46,766 bases of DNA. It comes from DATKZH01 sp964475955. Lineage in GTDB: Bacteria > Planctomycetota > Planctomycetia > Pirellulales > Thermoguttaceae. Positions 17,020-27,469 of the stretch are shown here, piece by piece. The translations under genes were made by a program, and so were the position numbers. Location: contig CAYYZY010000045.1 of the NCBI GenBank assembly GCA_964475955.1, positions 1 to 46,766 on the forward strand, in the 5' to 3' direction. The stretch's first letter is position 1; each line of letters begins with the position of its first letter. The notes under the pieces were generated by a model. That model was not told the DNA's origin, did no database searches, and saw nothing but the letters and a program-made list of their open reading frames with translations.

Positions 17020-17523
17020 ATGCCTCACGTATTTGAAACCGGCGATGCCCCGCCCGAAGGACGCTTCGCCGTGGTGGTTGCGAGGTTCAATGAGTCGATC
17101 ACGTCGAACCTGCTCGACGGCGCGGTGCGAACGCTCACCGAACGCGGCGTGCCGGACGCGATGATCGACGTCGCCTGGGTGCCCGGCGCCTTCGAAATCC
17201 CCACGGTGGCCAACCGACTGGCCGCAAGCGGCCGGTATCTGGCCGTGCTCTGCCTCGGCGCGGTGATCCGCGGCGAGACGACCCACGACCAGCACATCAA
17301 CCGCGCGGTCAGTACGACGCTGGCCCAGGTGGGCGTCCTCACCGGCTTGCCCGTGCTCTTCGGCGTCCTCACCTGCGATACGCTGGAGCAGGCCGTTGCC
17401 CGGTCGGGCGGCCAGGCCGGCACGCGGGGCAAGGACCGGCCGGAAAGCAAGGTCGGCAACAAGGGGGCCGAATGCGCCGAGGCGGCCCTGGAGATGGTCA
17501 ACCTGATGACGAAGTTGCCATGA
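17020..17523 (+). CDS. ribH: 6,7-dimethyl-8-ribityllumazine synthase
   Basis: Condenses 5-amino-6-ribitylaminouracil with dihydroxybutanone phosphate in riboflavin synthesis. Conserved features: ARFNESI (21-27), VPGAFEIP (54-61), AVIRGETTHD (81-90) with H89 as the catalytic histidine, FGVLTCDT, and the C-terminal GNKGAECAEAALEM. Compared with the usual family it carries an insertion of about 15 residues (around 128-143, RSGGQAGTRGKDRPES) before GNKG. The start ATG at 17020 directly abuts a C-rich leader without an obvious ribosome site. nusB follows 103 bases on, the common ribH-nusB order. Confidence 0.95.
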   Translation: MPHVFETGDAPPEGRFAVVVARFNESITSNLLDGAVRTLTERGVPDAMIDVAWVPGAFEIPTVANRLAASGRYLAVLCLGAVIRGETTHDQHINRAVSTTLAQVGVLTGLPVLFGVLTCDTLEQAVARSGGQAGTRGKDRPESKVGNKGAECAEAALEMVNLMTKLP

Positions 17524-17626
17524 AGGGGATGAGGCGGCACGGGCCCGCGTCGGGGCGCCTGGAGGCCGTGTCCGCCGGACGCGCCCAGGTTTGTAGCACG
17601 GAACGAGAGTGCGGACGAGAAGTTTC

Positions 17627-18058
17627 ATGACGCGTCGCAGCCGAGCCCGCCAAATCGCCTTCCAGGTCCTCTTCCAGGACGACCTGAACCCGGGCACGAA
17701 CCCGGCCCACGCCGATGCGCTGATCGCGCGCCGGCTCCGCGTCCCCGAGTTGGTCGAGTTCGCCCGGGAGCTGGTCGCCCAGGCCCGGCGCAACCGGCCC
17801 GAGGTGGACCGGCTGATCGAGCAGACGGCCGAACACTGGCGCCTGGAGCGGATTTCGGCCACCGACCGGAACATCCTGCGGTTGGGTGCCGCCGAGATGC
17901 TGTTCACCGACACGCCCGACGCGGTGGCGATCGACGAGGCGATCGAGTTGGCCAAGCGATTCGGCACGGCCCAGTCGGCCGGCTTCGTCAACGGCATCCT
18001 CGACCGGCTGATGCGCGATCGGCGCGGGGCGGAATCCCCCGGATCGCCGGCGCAGTAG
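17627..18058 (+). CDS. nusB: transcription antitermination factor NusB
   Basis: RNA-binding partner of NusE in rRNA antitermination. The 143 residues include the N-terminal MTRRSRARQIAFQVLFQ, a central EQTAEHWRLERISATDRNILRLGAAEML and the C-terminal AIDEAIELAKRFGTAQSAGFVNGILDRL, all typical NusB helices. The start chosen is ATG at 17627 (the frame opens at 17609), because the basic RRSRARQIAFQVL segment normally begins within a few residues of the start. It follows ribH on the same strand and precedes ftsY. Confidence 0.94.
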   Translation: MTRRSRARQIAFQVLFQDDLNPGTNPAHADALIARRLRVPELVEFARELVAQARRNRPEVDRLIEQTAEHWRLERISATDRNILRLGAAEMLFTDTPDAVAIDEAIELAKRFGTAQSAGFVNGILDRLMRDRRGAESPGSPAQ

Positions 18059-18091
18059 CGGACCACGCAAGGTGCCGATAAGATGACGAAA

Positions 18092-18279
18092 CGCAGAGAC
18101 GCGGAGAGAATCGGAAGAGGGGGAGGCCGAGCGATGTGGTCGTGGCCTCGTGCACCGTCGAGATGAATCGCTCTTGCCACTTCGGCCATTCCACCAGCCG
18201 TTGTCCGCTTCTTGACCGCAAGACAATCCCACAACTCCAACCTCCGTTCCAGTCTTCTCTGCGCCTCCGCGTCTCTGCG
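18092..18279. repeat. 15-bp inverted repeat pair between nusB and ftsY
   Basis: CGCAGAGACGCGGAG (18092-18106) and CTCCGCGTCTCTGCG (18265-18279) are exact reverse complements 158 bases apart. They bracket most of the nusB-ftsY gap and look like the two ends of a degenerate palindromic or REP-like unit. Confidence 0.75.
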
Positions 18280-18320
18280 GTTCAACACTCCCCCACCCAC
18301 CCCCGACCCGGGAATCGACG

Positions 18321-19253
18321 ATGGGCCTAGTCGACAAATTCAAGCAGGGTCTCAAGAAGACCACGCAACTGCTCAACACCGATATCCGCGACCTGTTCAA
18401 GGCCGAGGGCCGCCTGGTCGACGAGGAGTTCCTCGACGAGCTCTTCGAGATCCTCATCAGGACCGACATGGGCGTTCAGGCGGCGCAGGAGACCGTCGAC
18501 GAAATCCGCACGAGCTTCCGCGGCCGCGTGATCCAGATGGACGACGTCCTGGGGCACGTCAGGAGGAAGCTCAAGGAGCTGATGGCCCAGTCGCCGCACC
18601 CGATCGCCTTCGCCGACCAGGGTCCCACCGTGATCATGGTGTGCGGCGTGAACGGGTCGGGCAAGACCACGTCGATCGCCAAGCTCGCGCGGATGTTCCA
18701 GGCCGACGGCAAGCAGGTCATCCTGGGAGCGGCCGACACCTTCCGCGCGGCGGCCGACGCCCAGCTCGGCATCTGGGCCGAACGGCTGGGCGTGGAGATC
18801 GTAACGGGCGCCCAGGGAAGCGACCCCGCAAGCGTGGCCCATCGCGCGGTGGCCCGTACGATCGAAACGGGGATCGACGTCTGCATCGTCGACACGGCCG
18901 GGCGCCTCCAGACCCAGCAGAACCTGATGCAGCAGCTCACCAAGATCCATCGGGTGCTAGGCAAGCAGATCTCCGAGGCCCCGCACGAGGTGCTGCTCGT
19001 GCTCGACGCCACGACCGGTCAGAACGGCATCAGCCAGGCCAGGCATTTCACCGAAGCCGTCCACTGCACCGGGATCGTCCTGGCCAAGCTCGACGGCACG
19101 GCCAAGGGCGGCGTCGTCGTCGCCATCCGCCAGCAGGTCGGCATGCCCGTGAAGTACGTGGGCGTGGGCGAAAAGGCGGAGGACCTCGCGCTGTTCGAGC
19201 CCGATCCGTTCGTCGACGCGCTGTTCGAAGAGATCGGCTCTCCCGACGCGTAG
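18321..19253 (+). CDS. ftsY: signal recognition particle receptor FtsY
   Basis: SRP-receptor GTPase that docks ribosome-SRP complexes at the membrane. The 310 residues comprise the N domain (about 1-95) and the G domain: G1 at 109-117 (GVNGSGKTT), DTFRAAA at 139-145, G3 DTAGR at 191-195, then LLVLDATTGQN and LAKLDGTAKGG, and the closing GVGEKAEDLALFEPDPFV. The acidic A domain of E. coli FtsY is absent, as in many phyla, and the N-terminal amphipathic helix (LVDKFKQGLKKT) probably binds lipid. The upstream leader is pyrimidine-rich and has no clear ribosome site. SRP protein Ffh is distinguished by its M domain, absent here. Confidence 0.95.
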   Translation: MGLVDKFKQGLKKTTQLLNTDIRDLFKAEGRLVDEEFLDELFEILIRTDMGVQAAQETVDEIRTSFRGRVIQMDDVLGHVRRKLKELMAQSPHPIAFADQGPTVIMVCGVNGSGKTTSIAKLARMFQADGKQVILGAADTFRAAADAQLGIWAERLGVEIVTGAQGSDPASVAHRAVARTIETGIDVCIVDTAGRLQTQQNLMQQLTKIHRVLGKQISEAPHEVLLVLDATTGQNGISQARHFTEAVHCTGIVLAKLDGTAKGGVVVAIRQQVGMPVKYVGVGEKAEDLALFEPDPFVDALFEEIGSPDA

Positions 19254-19708
19254 CACAGCCCGGTTCGCGCGTCCCCGGGCGGTTCCCGGGAAACGCACTC
19301 TTCGCGCTCGTCATTCCGGCTCGCTTCCGGCCGCGCGGCCGCCGACCATTTTACCTTAGTGTTAAAATCGTTCCACCCCTCTCGCGCTGCGCGCCTCGGC
19401 AAGCCGTCCGGGCCCCTTCCGCGATCACGTTCTCGAATCCGCACATTACTTGAGCTTATGCCCCCAGGTCGGCATGGCGCGCCGCGTGCGCCGACCGCCG
19501 TTTCTGCGACGGCGGAGCCCGTTGTGAGCGGGTCCGGCGATATTGACTGTATCGGCGTCGCCGCGGAAACCGATCCTAGGTACGGGACCGGTTGTGCGGA
19601 GACGCGGTCGTACCGGTTCTCGCGATTGTGCGTTTTCGGAAGAGACTGAGCGTCATGCTGTTTGACGCACGTTACCGAGACAGCGGCTTGATCAATGGGA
19701 GTGACGCG
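19254..19708. other. 455-bp gap before the porin gene
   Basis: No gene seen. An AT-rich hairpin (ATTTTA 19348-19353 / TAAAAT 19363-19368) lies about 95 bases after ftsY. The porin frame is open back to 19592 but those residues are not protein-like. Confidence 0.5.
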
Positions 19709-21157
19709 ATGAGAACCATGGTTGCCTTGACCGGCGCGGTGGTCCTCGGCCTGTTGCTGAGTGCAACGGCGACGGCCGACGATTACTCGTCCCTGATGCT
19801 GCGACAGCCGTCCGCCGACGGATGGGCGTCCGACAACTACGCGGGTTGGGCCCAGCCGCCCGAGCCGTCTCCTTCCGACCAGCCGGCGGCGGCGAAGCCG
19901 GTCCCCGAGAAGATGACGGAACCGGCCGCGCCGGAAGGCTGCGGTTCGGACCTGATCGGCCGCTGCGCGCGCCTGCCGGGCGCTTGCGGCCCCACGACGT
20001 GCGACCCCGGTTGTTCCGACCCGGGCGGTTGCGGCCCGGGCTGTTCCGACCCGTGCTGCGGCGGCGCGTGCGGGGGCGTGCTCGACGGGCTGTGCCTCTG
20101 GTCCGACTGCGAGGAGCTCGAGCTGTTCGGCACGAGCTGCACGGGCATCACGGCCGGCGGCTGGGTGCAGACCGGCTTCCACACCTACGACAACGGGATG
20201 TTCAACAACCACCCCGACCATTTCGACGCCCACCAGGTGTGGCTCTATTCCGAGAAGGCGCTCGACACGGAACCGTACTCGTGGGACTGGGGCTACCGTT
20301 TCGACTACGTATACGGGACCGACGGCCCCGATACGCAGGCGTTCGGCAACCGGCCCGACACCTGGGACTTCGGCTGGAACCACGGCGATTTCTACGGCCA
20401 CGCCATCCCCCAGCTCTACGGCGAGGTCGGCTACGACAAGCTGTCGGTCAAGCTGGGCCACTTTTACACGATCATCGGGTACGAAGTGGTCACCGCCCCC
20501 GACAACTTCTTCTACTCGCACGCCTACACGATGTATTACGCTGAGCCGTTCACCCACACGGGCGCTCTGGCCACCTATGAGGCCAGCGACAACGTGACCT
20601 ACTACGGCGGCTGGACGACCGGATTCGACACCGGCTTCGACCGGTTCGAGGGCGACATCTTCCTCGGCGGCATGAGCGTGGGGCTGGGCGAGTACATCAC
20701 GGCCACCTACGCGTGCACCGCGGGCAACATCGGCTTCGGCACCGACGCCTCGGGCTATTCGCACAGCGTGGTGATCGACGTCACGTTGACCGAACGGCTC
20801 AACTACGTGCTTCAAACCGATTATATCGACTACGAAGGCCACGTCGTTTCGCCGATCGTGGGCCAGCCCGGTGCCCCGGTGCTGTCGCGCCGGTACGGCG
20901 TGAACAACTACTGGTTCTACGAGATCAACGAGTGCCTCGCGGCCGGCCTTCGCTTCGAGTGGTTCAGCGCCGAGCAGGACACGGCCGGCGCGCGGTCCGA
21001 CTTGTACGAGCTGACGTTCGGCCTGAACTACAAGCCGCACCCCAACTTCGTCATCCGGCCGGAAATCCGGTGGGACAAGGACGACGACGGCTTCACCGTC
21101 GCCGCGGACAAGAACGACGAGGTCGGCTTCGGCATGGACATGATCCTGACGTTCTAA
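19709..21157 (+). CDS. outer membrane beta-barrel porin, BBP2/OmpL-like, with Cys-rich linker
   Basis: 482 residues. A signal peptide (MRTMVALTGAVVLGLLLSATATA) is followed by a proline-rich stretch, then a linker (78-144) with 13 cysteines spaced by Gly, Pro and Asp (GCSDPGGCGPGCSDPCCGG), then a beta-barrel of about 330 residues. The barrel has alternating aromatic strands, for example HQVWLYSEKAL, YSWDWGYRFDYVYG, YGEVGYDKLSVKLGHFYTII and NYVLQTDYIDY, and ends in phenylalanine as outer-membrane barrels do. FYTIIGYEVVTAPDNFFYSH is a family-type motif. The start ATG at 19709 follows GGGAGTG. The cysteine-rich linker may crosslink or anchor the barrel to neighbours or the wall. Identity as BBP2 is from strand style. 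Confidence 0.85.
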   Translation: MRTMVALTGAVVLGLLLSATATADDYSSLMLRQPSADGWASDNYAGWAQPPEPSPSDQPAAAKPVPEKMTEPAAPEGCGSDLIGRCARLPGACGPTTCDPGCSDPGGCGPGCSDPCCGGACGGVLDGLCLWSDCEELELFGTSCTGITAGGWVQTGFHTYDNGMFNNHPDHFDAHQVWLYSEKALDTEPYSWDWGYRFDYVYGTDGPDTQAFGNRPDTWDFGWNHGDFYGHAIPQLYGEVGYDKLSVKLGHFYTIIGYEVVTAPDNFFYSHAYTMYYAEPFTHTGALATYEASDNVTYYGGWTTGFDTGFDRFEGDIFLGGMSVGLGEYITATYACTAGNIGFGTDASGYSHSVVIDVTLTERLNYVLQTDYIDYEGHVVSPIVGQPGAPVLSRRYGVNNYWFYEINECLAAGLRFEWFSAEQDTAGARSDLYELTFGLNYKPHPNFVIRPEIRWDKDDDGFTVAADKNDEVGFGMDMILTF

Positions 21158-21196
21158 CCTCCCCCGCCGGGAATGCTCCCGTGCGGGACGACGCAC

Positions 21197-21230
21197 GCCA
21201 GCCGCCTGGCCTCCCAGCCAGGCGGCTGGC
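21197..21230. terminator. 14-bp perfect hairpin after the porin gene
   Basis: GCCAGCCGCCTGGC and GCCAGGCGGCTGGC are exact reverse complements around a 6-base loop, 40 bases after the porin stop. There is no T-tract, so if it terminates transcription it would be as an RNA 3' end barrier between convergent genes (the ABC gene ends at 21345 on the other strand). Confidence 0.5.
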
Positions 21231-21344
21231 GACCTCGTGATCGGCGCGCGAGTCTTCAGGTTCTGGTCGGGTTCCCGCCGTGTTACCTCTTCGTGCCCGT
21301 GGCTCGCTCGATTGCGTCCTCCAGGCCGGCGGGTGCCTTCGCGG

Positions 21345-22343
21345 CTAGCCGACGGCAGCCACCCTGACGCCCACCGCCTCGCAGGGCGCGATCGCTTCCG
21401 GCGAGGTCCAACGCAACTCGTGCCCCTGGCGGCGCAGCGTCACGCGCCAGCCGGCGCCGTCGGGACGGGACTCGACCGGCGTCCACCGGTTCGCGCCCTG
21501 CGGCTCGATCACGCGAAGCTGCTGCGGACGGACGACCAGCGAGCCGCTCCGGTCGCCCGGCATGTCGTCGCCCAAACGCGCGGACTCCTCGCAAGCGATC
21601 AGGCCCGTAGCGAGCCACTCGCGGGGAAGCTCGACCACCGGACCGGTGAGCCGGGCGACTGCCGCGTCGGACAGGTCCCAGTACATCGCCTCCGGCGTGC
21701 CCTGCCGGACGATGCAGCCCTCGTTGAGCACGGCGATCCGCCGGCCGATCCGCATCGCCTCGGCCCAGGCGTGCGTGACGTACACCGCGGTTGCCCCCCG
21801 GGCGGCGGCGCACGCCTCGATCAGCTCCAGCAGCTCGGCCCGAAGCGGCGTGTCGACCTGGGCCAGCGGCTCGTCCAACAACAGCAGTTCCGGCCCGTGG
21901 GCGAGCGCCCGGGCCAGGGCCACGCGCTGGGCCTCGCCGCCGCTCAGCTCGCCGGGCCGCCGATCCCACGCCGCGCGCGGCAGCCGGGCCTCGGCGAGCA
22001 GTTCTTCCGCCCGGCGCCTCCGCCCGCCCCGGGCCAGCGACGCCATGACGCACTCCAGGTGCGCCCGCGCGGTCAGATGGGGCCAGAGGGCCAGGTTTTG
22101 AAAGACCATGCCGACGCGCGGCCGCCGATCGCCGTCTGCCCGGCCCGATACACCGAACGCCACGCGCCCCGCGTCGCACGGCTCCAGCCCGGCGATCACC
22201 CGAAGCAGCGTCGTCTTCCCCGCGCCCGAGCCGCCCAACAGCCCGACCACGCTCCCCGGCTCGACGGTCCAATCCAGCCGATCCAGCACGGTCACGGGAC
22301 CGAACCGCTTGACCAGCTCAGAACACTCCACTCGGACAGGCAT
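21345..22343 (-). CDS. orphan ABC transporter ATP-binding protein (polyamine/sulfate/iron type)
   Basis: 332 residues: a nucleotide-binding domain with Walker A 37-45 (GGSGAGKTT), Q-loop Q82, signature 133-140 (LSGGEAQR), Walker B 153-158 (LLLLDE) and H191, then a C-terminal extension (about 235-332) resembling the TOBE-type regulatory domain of PotA, CysA, ThiQ and FbpC importers. The subgroup cannot be fixed. No permease or binding-protein gene lies beside it, so it presumably serves a transporter encoded elsewhere. The start ATG at 22343 lies 69 bases after an inverted-repeat cluster. It is last in a long minus-strand block. Confidence 0.88.
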   Translation of the reverse strand: MPVRVECSELVKRFGPVTVLDRLDWTVEPGSVVGLLGGSGAGKTTLLRVIAGLEPCDAGRVAFGVSGRADGDRRPRVGMVFQNLALWPHLTARAHLECVMASLARGGRRRRAEELLAEARLPRAAWDRRPGELSGGEAQRVALARALAHGPELLLLDEPLAQVDTPLRAELLELIEACAAARGATAVYVTHAWAEAMRIGRRIAVLNEGCIVRQGTPEAMYWDLSDAAVARLTGPVVELPREWLATGLIACEESARLGDDMPGDRSGSLVVRPQQLRVIEPQGANRWTPVESRPDGAGWRVTLRRQGHELRWTSPEAIAPCEAVGVRVAAVG

Positions 22344-22668
22344 TGGCTTGACGGGCCCGGGGGTCCCTACGGCTGAACGCGTACGTCACCCCCGGATTGT
22401 AGGCGATTCGCCAGCGAAAATCAGCGGGTAGCCCCGATGATTCTCCGCCTTAGAGCGTGCCATTGGGGAAGACGCTTTCGGAGAATCGTCGCGCTTTGCG
22501 CAGCAACAGGCGGATTGCTTCGTCCGTTGTCCTGGGTGTGGGGCTTCCGAGCCAAGCCGATCCTCTCGTTGCTGCGCAGGCACCGACGAATTTGCGAATC
22601 CGTCAGACGAAGTAGCAGAGTCTCCTCCGCAAATTCATCTGCCACCCGCGTCGTAACGAGGGATGGTG
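22344..22668. repeat. 325-bp gap with a cluster of three inverted repeats
   Basis: No gene seen. Three perfect inverted repeats lie side by side: 22439-22447/22479-22487 (GATTCTCCG), 22497-22507/22568-22578 (TGCGCAGCAAC) and 22588-22596/22628-22636 (GAATTTGCG). Together they span 22436-22636 and would fold as three consecutive stems with loops of about 30, 60 and 31 bases. Confidence 0.75.
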
Positions 22669-24459
<1,791 letters not shown>

Positions 24460-24652
24460 CTTTCGGCGGGGCCTCCACGAGAATGGTCTTCGAGGCGAAT
24501 TCCCGCTTGTCCACCCGGGACGGCGGACGCCGAACACGACCGGCAGTGCGGACACGACCTCGGGTTCCTGACGCGGCGGACCGCACGGCGCACGACGTAC
24601 GCCACCGCCGCCAGCACGATACCGCATACGGCCACGGTTTGCCAGACTTCGC

Positions 24653-26905
24653 TCATCCGGTCCACCCTCCGATCCACGTGCCGAATTGATAGGTCGCCAG
24701 GGCGCCGACGTACGCCAGGGCCGTCATGTAGGCGAAAGTGAAGGCCGGCCAACGCCAACTGTTGGTCTCGCGCCGGATTACGGCCAGCGTGGCCGCACAC
24801 TGCGCGCACAGGGCGAAAAAGACCATGATCGAAAGCGCCACCGGAACCGTGAACACCTTGCGGTCCGACCCGTCCCAGGTCGCCTTGTCGAGCTTGGCGC
24901 GGAGGTCGCCGTAGCCTTCGTCCGAATCCGCGCCGATCTCCTCTCCCAGGTTGAAGACGACCCCCAGCGTGGCCACGACGACCTCCCGCGCGGGGAACGA
25001 CGCGATCACCGCGCAACTGATCCGCCAGTCCCAGCCCAGGGGCACGAACACCGGCTCCACCAGCCGCCCCGCCCGGCCCAGGAAGCTCTGCCGCTGATAG
25101 GCCCCGGCGATTTGGCGCTCGAGCTTCTCGAGTTCCTCGGCGGCCCGCTCGCGTTCGGGGCTTTCGGGCTCGAGCCGGGCCACCTGCGACTTCAGCTCGG
25201 CGCGCCGGGCCCGAAAGGGCGCTTCGACCGCCGCGGCGTCGTGGGGGAAGTAGAGCGCGGCCCAAATGAGGATCGACACGGCCAGGATCATCGTCCCGGC
25301 CGTGTGGAGAAACACCCAGCCCCGCTCCGCCACGCGGAAGAGAATCGTCCGCAGCGAAGGCCATTTGTAACTGGGCAGCTCCATCATGAACGGCGGCGCC
25401 TGACCGCGGAGGATCGTCCGCTTGAACACCCAGGCCGCGGCCACCGCCGCCGTGATCCCCAGGGCGTAGAGCCCTACCAGGGTGAGCCCCTGCAAGGAGA
25501 ACGCGCCGAAATACGTCCGGGCCGGAATGAACGCCCCGATCAGCAGGACGTAGATCGGCAGCCGCGCCGAGCAGGTCATCAGCGGCGCTACGAGGATGGT
25601 GGTCAGCCGGTCGCGCTCGTTCTCGATCACCCGGGCGGCCATGATTCCCGGCACGGCGCAGGCGAATGAGGCGAGCATGGGAATGAACGCCTTCCCGTTC
25701 AGTCCCACGCGGACCATCATCTTGTCCATCAGGTAGGCCGCCCGGGCCATGTAGCCGCAGTCTTCGAGCACGGCGATGAAGAGAAACAGGATGAGGATCT
25801 GGGGCAGGAAGACGAACACGGCCCCCACCCCCCCGATCACGCCGTCGACGATCAGGCTCTCCAGCGCCCCCGGCGCCATCGATGCACGGACCAGTTCGCC
25901 GACCGCGTCGAAGCCGGCCTCGATCCACGTCATGAACGGCCCCGCCCAGGTGAACACCGACTGGAAGACGAGCACCATCACCCCGACGAACAGCGCCATT
26001 CCCCACACCGGATGGGTGACCACGCGGTCGATGCGGTCGGTGGCGGTGGCCGGGTACTCGCAGGGCCGCTCCACGACGCCGTCCAGCACGCGGTGGACCC
26101 ACGCGTAGCGGGCCTTCGTCTCGATGCCCGGCACCTCGCAGCCCGCCTGGGCCAAGCGGTCGCGCGCCGCGCGCATCTGGCAGCCGACCCGTCCGTCGGC
26201 CGCTTCGAGGAGACGCTGCTGAAGATAGCTCCCCATGTCGAGGAGCAACCGCCGCACGAGGTAGCGGGGGACCGGCTTGCCGTCGTACTGATCCGCGTCG
26301 TCGGCGAGGATCGTTTGCAGGCGCGAGACTTCGTCTTCAAACACCTCGGGAAGCGGGGTGGCCGCCTCGCGCGGAGGTCCCTCGACCAATCGGGCGAGCG
26401 TCGCCATGAGGTCGGGCACGCCGATCGCGCGATTGGCCTGCATCGGGACGACCGGCACTCCCAGTTGGCGTCGGAGCCGCTCGACGTCGATCGCGACCCC
26501 GTGGTCTTCGGCCACGTCGAGCATGTTGAGGGCGACGACGGTGGGGATGCCCAACTCCAATACCTGGCTGACCAGGTACAGGTGCCGCTCCAGGTTGCAG
26601 GCGTCGAGGATGCAGACGATCGCGTCGGGCGGCCTGGAGGCGACGCGCCGCCCCAGGAGCACGTCGACGGCGATCATCTCGTCGGGGGAACGGGGCGCCA
26701 GGCTGTAAAGGCCGGGCAGATCGACCAGCTCGTAGCGCCGACCCTCGTGGTCCATCAGGCCGGTCTTCTTTTCGACCGTCACGCCGGGATAGTTCCCCAC
26801 CCGCTGACGCGCCCCCACCAACGCGCCAAAGAGCGTCGACTTGCCGGTGTTCGGGTTGCCGATGAACGCAACGGCGAACGGCCGGGAATGCGAGGGGAAA
26901 GCCAT
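24653..26905 (-). CDS. feoB: ferrous iron transport protein B
   Basis: GTP-gated inner-membrane Fe(II) permease. The N-terminal G domain has G1 at 16-24 (GNPNTGKST), G3 DLPGLYSL from 62 and G4 NMLD at 127-130. A helical GDI domain and about eight membrane helices follow, with the two conserved Gate-like motifs (CAVPGIMAARVIENERDRL and an ASFPAREVVVATL segment late in the protein). 750 residues is normal. A charged insertion (about 585-635, RARRAELKSQVARLEPESPE) separates late membrane helices. It is preceded by feoA (93 bases) and followed by a coupled small Cys gene. Confidence 0.96.
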   Translation of the reverse strand: MAFPSHSRPFAVAFIGNPNTGKSTLFGALVGARQRVGNYPGVTVEKKTGLMDHEGRRYELVDLPGLYSLAPRSPDEMIAVDVLLGRRVASRPPDAIVCILDACNLERHLYLVSQVLELGIPTVVALNMLDVAEDHGVAIDVERLRRQLGVPVVPMQANRAIGVPDLMATLARLVEGPPREAATPLPEVFEDEVSRLQTILADDADQYDGKPVPRYLVRRLLLDMGSYLQQRLLEAADGRVGCQMRAARDRLAQAGCEVPGIETKARYAWVHRVLDGVVERPCEYPATATDRIDRVVTHPVWGMALFVGVMVLVFQSVFTWAGPFMTWIEAGFDAVGELVRASMAPGALESLIVDGVIGGVGAVFVFLPQILILFLFIAVLEDCGYMARAAYLMDKMMVRVGLNGKAFIPMLASFACAVPGIMAARVIENERDRLTTILVAPLMTCSARLPIYVLLIGAFIPARTYFGAFSLQGLTLVGLYALGITAAVAAAWVFKRTILRGQAPPFMMELPSYKWPSLRTILFRVAERGWVFLHTAGTMILAVSILIWAALYFPHDAAAVEAPFRARRAELKSQVARLEPESPERERAAEELEKLERQIAGAYQRQSFLGRAGRLVEPVFVPLGWDWRISCAVIASFPAREVVVATLGVVFNLGEEIGADSDEGYGDLRAKLDKATWDGSDRKVFTVPVALSIMVFFALCAQCAATLAVIRRETNSWRWPAFTFAYMTALAYVGALATYQFGTWIGGWTG

Positions 26906-26998
26906 GGTGCCGCTCAGCTAGCGAGGCCGCGCCTCAGACCGACGAGCGGCCTTTGCGAATCGGGGCTTTGCCTGCACGCGTTCGGGGTTGCCGAAAAC

Positions 26999-27241
26999 CT
27001 AGCGCGGCGCGCCGTTGCACCGCACGAGCACGTGCAGTAAATCGTCGGCTCGCAGGCAGACCTTATTGCCGGCCAGCCGGAAGATGCACGGGTTGCCGGG
27101 CCGGAACATCTGGACGGCGGTGCCGCTTCGCAGACCGAATTCCTCCAGCCGGTGCACGTGCTCCACCGGCCCGCGGATCTGGCTCACCTCGGCACACTGG
27201 CCGGCCTTGAGACGGTTCAATGGAATGACCGAGTCGACCAT
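26999..27241 (-). CDS. feoA: ferrous iron transport protein A
   Basis: 80-residue SH3-like protein that assists the FeoB permease. PLNRLKAGQCAEVSQIRG, RLEEFGLRSGTAVQMF and NPCIFRLAGNKVCLRADDL match the FeoA family. It is first in the feoA-feoB-small Cys protein operon. Directly upstream lie a Fur-like site and promoter (27275-27330), so iron-dependent repression is likely. Confidence 0.94.
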   Translation of the reverse strand: MVDSVIPLNRLKAGQCAEVSQIRGPVEHVHRLEEFGLRSGTAVQMFRPGNPCIFRLAGNKVCLRADDLLHVLVRCNGAPR

Positions 27242-27274
27242 CGCGATCCCTGGCAGGGGGTGCTAGACGAAATT

Positions 27275-27293
27275 GAGATTCAGTATCAATATC
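27275..27293 (-). promoter_or_regulatory. Fur-like operator before feoA
   Basis: On the minus strand GATATTGATACTGAATCTC matches 14 of 19 positions of the classical Fur box GATAATGATAATCATTATC. It lies just downstream of the -10 element, near the transcription start, where binding would block RNA polymerase. Confidence 0.7.
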
Positions 27294-27301
27294 GTCATTC
27301 A

Positions 27302-27330
27302 AATATACTCTCTCCGGAAAACCCGTTCAA
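27302..27330 (-). promoter_or_regulatory. feoAB promoter
   Basis: TTGAAC (27330-27325), a 17-base spacer and TATATT (27307-27302, 5/6 to TATAAT) on the minus strand. The Fur-like box starts 8 bases after the -10. The region 27242-27469 is noticeably AT-rich and holds no gene. Confidence 0.7.
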
Positions 27331-27469
27331 GCCCCTACCAACGAAAATCCTCGTCAGAGGGAGTCGCTTGGCGCAAACCCTTTTTAGAAAACGGTTTACG
27401 GCCAAGGCGATCTGCCGCCGAAATGCGGTTCTCGCCGTATTCAGCCGGCGGGCGGTCCCGCGGCACGCC

